NCBI GenBank assembly: GCA_947494645.1
Contig: CANLVO010000001.1
Coordinates: 1 to 64,000 of the forward strand
DNA from: an uncultured Litoreibacter sp.
GTDB lineage: Bacteria; Pseudomonadota; Alphaproteobacteria; Rhodobacterales; Rhodobacteraceae
Length of the DNA stretch: 64,000 nt
Reading direction: 5' to 3'
The notes beneath the pieces were generated by a model. The model made no database searches and was not told the origin of the DNA. It was given only the letters and a program-made list of their open reading frames with translations. The translations under genes and the position numbers were made by a program. Shown piece after piece: positions 61,875 to 64,000 of this stretch (its first letter is position 1; each line of letters opens with the position of its first letter).

Positions 61875-64000
61875 ATGAGCAGCTCTCCACGATTCATTCA
61901 TCTTCGCGTCCACACCGAATACTCCCTTCTCGAAGGAGCGATCCGGGTCAAAAAGCTGGCTGGAATTTGCCAAGATGCTGCGATGCCCGCCGTCGCGATT
62001 ACCGACACCAACAACATGTTCGCGGCGCTCGAATTCTCGGAATATGCGTCCGGCGCTGGCGTGCAGCCCATCATCGGGTGCCAAGTCGATCTGAGTTACG
62101 TGCCTGCCATGCCGGGCGACAAGCCAGTGCCGCCCGCGCCCATCGTGCTGCTTGCCCAGAATGAACAGGGCTACGAGAACCTGATGAAGCTGAACTCCTG
62201 CCTTTACCTTGATGCAGAAGGGCAGTTGCCGCAGGTGTCATTGGAAGAACTGGCGAAGCACCATGAGGGGCTGATCTGCCTGACTGGTGGTCCTGATGGC
62301 CCCATCGGGCGGCTTTTGCGCGACGGTCAGACCCCCAAGGCGGACGCGCTGTTGCGGCAATTGGCGCAAACCTATCCGGATCGTCTTTATGTCGAATTGC
62401 AGCGCCACCCCGGCGAAGACGGCTCGCCCGAGGCCGAACGCCTTAGCGAGCGCGGCCATGTGGAGATGGCTTACGCGATGGGCCTGCCGCTAGTTGCGAC
62501 CAACGATGTCTACTTCCCCAAACCCGATATGTATGAGGCGCATGACGCGCTTATCTGCATCGCGGACGGGGCATATGTCGATCAGCAAAGCCCACGCCGC
62601 AAATTGACGCCGCAGCACTACTTCAAAAGTCCGCAAGAGATGGCCACGTTGTTTGCCGATCTACCAGAAGCACTGGAAAACACCGTCGAGATCGCCCGCC
62701 GCTGTGCGTTCAAAGCTTACAAACGCGACCCGATCCTGCCCAAGTTTGCCGATGACGAGATCGAGGAATTGCGGCGTCAGGCAAATGAAGGTCTGCAAAA
62801 GCGTCTGGCCGTGATCCCGCATGCGGTCTCTGTCGAGGAGTACCAGAAACGGCTCGATTTCGAGCTGGGCATTATCGAAGGCATGGGCTTTCCCGGCTAC
62901 TTCCTGATCGTGGCCGACTTCATCAAATACGCCAAGGATAATGATATCCCCGTAGGACCCGGTCGCGGTTCGGGCGCGGGCTCTCTGGTGGCTTACGCAT
63001 TGCTGATTACCGACCTCGACCCGCTGCGCTATAGCTTGCTGTTCGAGCGGTTCTTGAACCCCGAACGTGTGTCCATGCCGGATTTCGACATCGACTTCTG
63101 CATGGACCGCCGCGAGGAGGTGATCCGCTACGTCCAAGAAAAATACGGCCGCGACAAGGTGGGCCAGATCATCACCTTCGGTGCGCTGCTGTCCAAGGCC
63201 GCCGTGCGTGACATTGGCCGGGTGTTGCAAATGCCTTACGGGCAGGTGGACCGGCTTTCAAAACTGATCCCGGTGGAGGGGGTCAAGCCAGTCAGCATCA
63301 CGAAGGCGCGGGCGGATGAGCCCAAGCTGCGCGAAGAGGCCAAGAATGAGGAGGTCGTTGACCGGCTGCTGAATTATTGCGAGCAGGTCGAAGGGCTGCT
63401 GCGCAACGCCTCGACCCATGCCGCCGGTGTGGTGATCGGCGACCGGCCTCTGGACGCGTTGGTGCCGCTTTATCAAGACCCACGCTCCGACATGCCCGCC
63501 ACCCAGTTCAACATGAAATGGGTCGAACAAGCCGGGCTGGTGAAATTCGACTTTCTGGGTCTGAAGACCCTGACGGTGATCCAGAACGCCATCGACCTGC
63601 TGGACCGGCCTTTGCACATCGCAGCCGATGGCAGCCAGATTTATGAGCCGCCAAAAGGCGCGGAGAACGACATCGGGGCGATCCCGCTCGATGATAAGAA
63701 AAGCTACGACCTTTATTCCTCTGCGAAGACCGTTGCGGTGTTTCAGGTGGAAAGCTCTGGCATGATGGACGCGCTTCGGCGCATGAAACCTACCTGCATT
63801 GAAGATATCGTGGCGCTGGTGGCGCTTTACCGCCCCGGCCCGATGGAAAATATCCCGACCTATTGCGAGGTGAAGAACGGGATCAAAGAGCTTGAATCGA
63901 TCCACCCGCTGATCGACCATATTCTGGCCGAGACCCAAGGCATCATCGTCTACCAAGAGCAGGTGATGGAGATCGCGCAGGTCATGGCGGGCTACTCGCT
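61875..64000 (+). CDS. dnaE: DNA polymerase III alpha subunit (partial, runs off the window)
   Basis: The replicative polymerase begins at ATG 61875 (MSSSPRFIHLRVHTEYSLLE) and stays open to the window end, at least 708 codons. The N-terminal PHP domain has FIHLRVHTEYSLLEGAIRVK and ITDTNNMFAALEFSEYA. The palm has GPGRGSGAGSLVAYALLITD and the catalytic acids in PDFDIDFCMDRR. The rest of the gene, including the remaining domains, lies beyond the right edge. Confidence 0.96.
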   Translation, partial: MSSSPRFIHLRVHTEYSLLEGAIRVKKLAGICQDAAMPAVAITDTNNMFAALEFSEYASGAGVQPIIGCQVDLSYVPAMPGDKPVPPAPIVLLAQNEQGYENLMKLNSCLYLDAEGQLPQVSLEELAKHHEGLICLTGGPDGPIGRLLRDGQTPKADALLRQLAQTYPDRLYVELQRHPGEDGSPEAERLSERGHVEMAYAMGLPLVATNDVYFPKPDMYEAHDALICIADGAYVDQQSPRRKLTPQHYFKSPQEMATLFADLPEALENTVEIARRCAFKAYKRDPILPKFADDEIEELRRQANEGLQKRLAVIPHAVSVEEYQKRLDFELGIIEGMGFPGYFLIVADFIKYAKDNDIPVGPGRGSGAGSLVAYALLITDLDPLRYSLLFERFLNPERVSMPDFDIDFCMDRREEVIRYVQEKYGRDKVGQIITFGALLSKAAVRDIGRVLQMPYGQVDRLSKLIPVEGVKPVSITKARADEPKLREEAKNEEVVDRLLNYCEQVEGLLRNASTHAAGVVIGDRPLDALVPLYQDPRSDMPATQFNMKWVEQAGLVKFDFLGLKTLTVIQNAIDLLDRPLHIAADGSQIYEPPKGAENDIGAIPLDDKKSYDLYSSAKTVAVFQVESSGMMDALRRMKPTCIEDIVALVALYRPGPMENIPTYCEVKNGIKELESIHPLIDHILAETQGIIVYQEQVMEIAQVMAGYS

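Noticed and set aside
1-64000. CRISPR array, prophage or complete IS element
   Set aside because: No regularly spaced direct repeats, phage structural genes or transposase were seen.

Overview
The window looks like a piece of a marine alphaproteobacterial chromosome of the Rhodobacterales (Roseobacter group). The gene content supports this: an Irr-type Fur regulator next to fabA, an NDUFS4-like complex I accessory protein, class I lysyl-tRNA synthetase, a membrane PuuD urate oxidase with a fused cytochrome c, and BMP-type purine uptake genes joined to xdhABC. Base composition is high in GC (about 60 % by eye), with AT-richer patches near 3.7-4.55 kb and 20.27-20.77 kb. I see no prophage, complete insertion sequence, CRISPR array or rRNA; there is one tRNA.

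Layout. 0.2-2.8 kb: urate catabolism (puuD, uraH) with a LysR regulator. 2.8-5.1 kb: a gene-poor stretch with small ORFs. 5.2-14.9 kb: a secreted coiled-coil protein, ettA, an aldo/keto reductase, nadD, a DMT exporter, dacB, a TerB-like protein, lysK and a DUF4864 protein. 15.1-20.8 kb: a large beta-helix protein followed by uspA, a VOC protein and several small hypotheticals. 20.8-28.5 kb: uvrB, a lectin-like secreted protein, the NDUFS4-like subunit, a phospholipid pair (cdsA-like and plsC-like), and a yiaAB-pspA operon with a TetR repressor and four matching operator sites, then tRNA-Arg. 28.5-34.8 kb: irr and the unsaturated fatty acid genes fabA, fabB and fabI; a 3 kb block (acyltransferase, TetR, DM13 protein, SPW-like protein) lies between fabA and fabB. 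35.3-39 kb: four translationally coupled genes (dehalogenase-like, alpha/beta hydrolase, PLP dehydratase, endonuclease/phosphatase family). 39-45.8 kb: pcaD-pcaB-MFS, a zinc alcohol dehydrogenase, and an enolase-superfamily enzyme with a GntR regulator. 45.8-50.7 kb: two tandem OmpA-type lipoproteins, an Ada-like protein, nth, a PfkB sugar/adenosine kinase and an unknown protein. 50.9-60.5 kb: one long minus-strand operon xdhA-xdhB-xdhC-ABC ATPase-permease-small membrane protein-permease-BMP binding protein. 60.7-64 kb: an unknown protein and the start of dnaE.

How it fits together. The purine story spans both ends: the BMP/ABC system would import purines or nucleosides, XdhABC would oxidise hypoxanthine and xanthine to urate, and PuuD plus UraH would take urate on to OHCU. 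Membrane maintenance genes (pspA, yiaAB, cdsA/plsC-like, fabA/B/I under likely iron-responsive Irr) form a second theme. Notable non-gene signals are the TGAAC-N3-GTTCA operator family, a dispersed repeat at gene ends that also occurs inside the xdhB reading frame, and a run of tail-to-tail gene pairs whose stop codons overlap.
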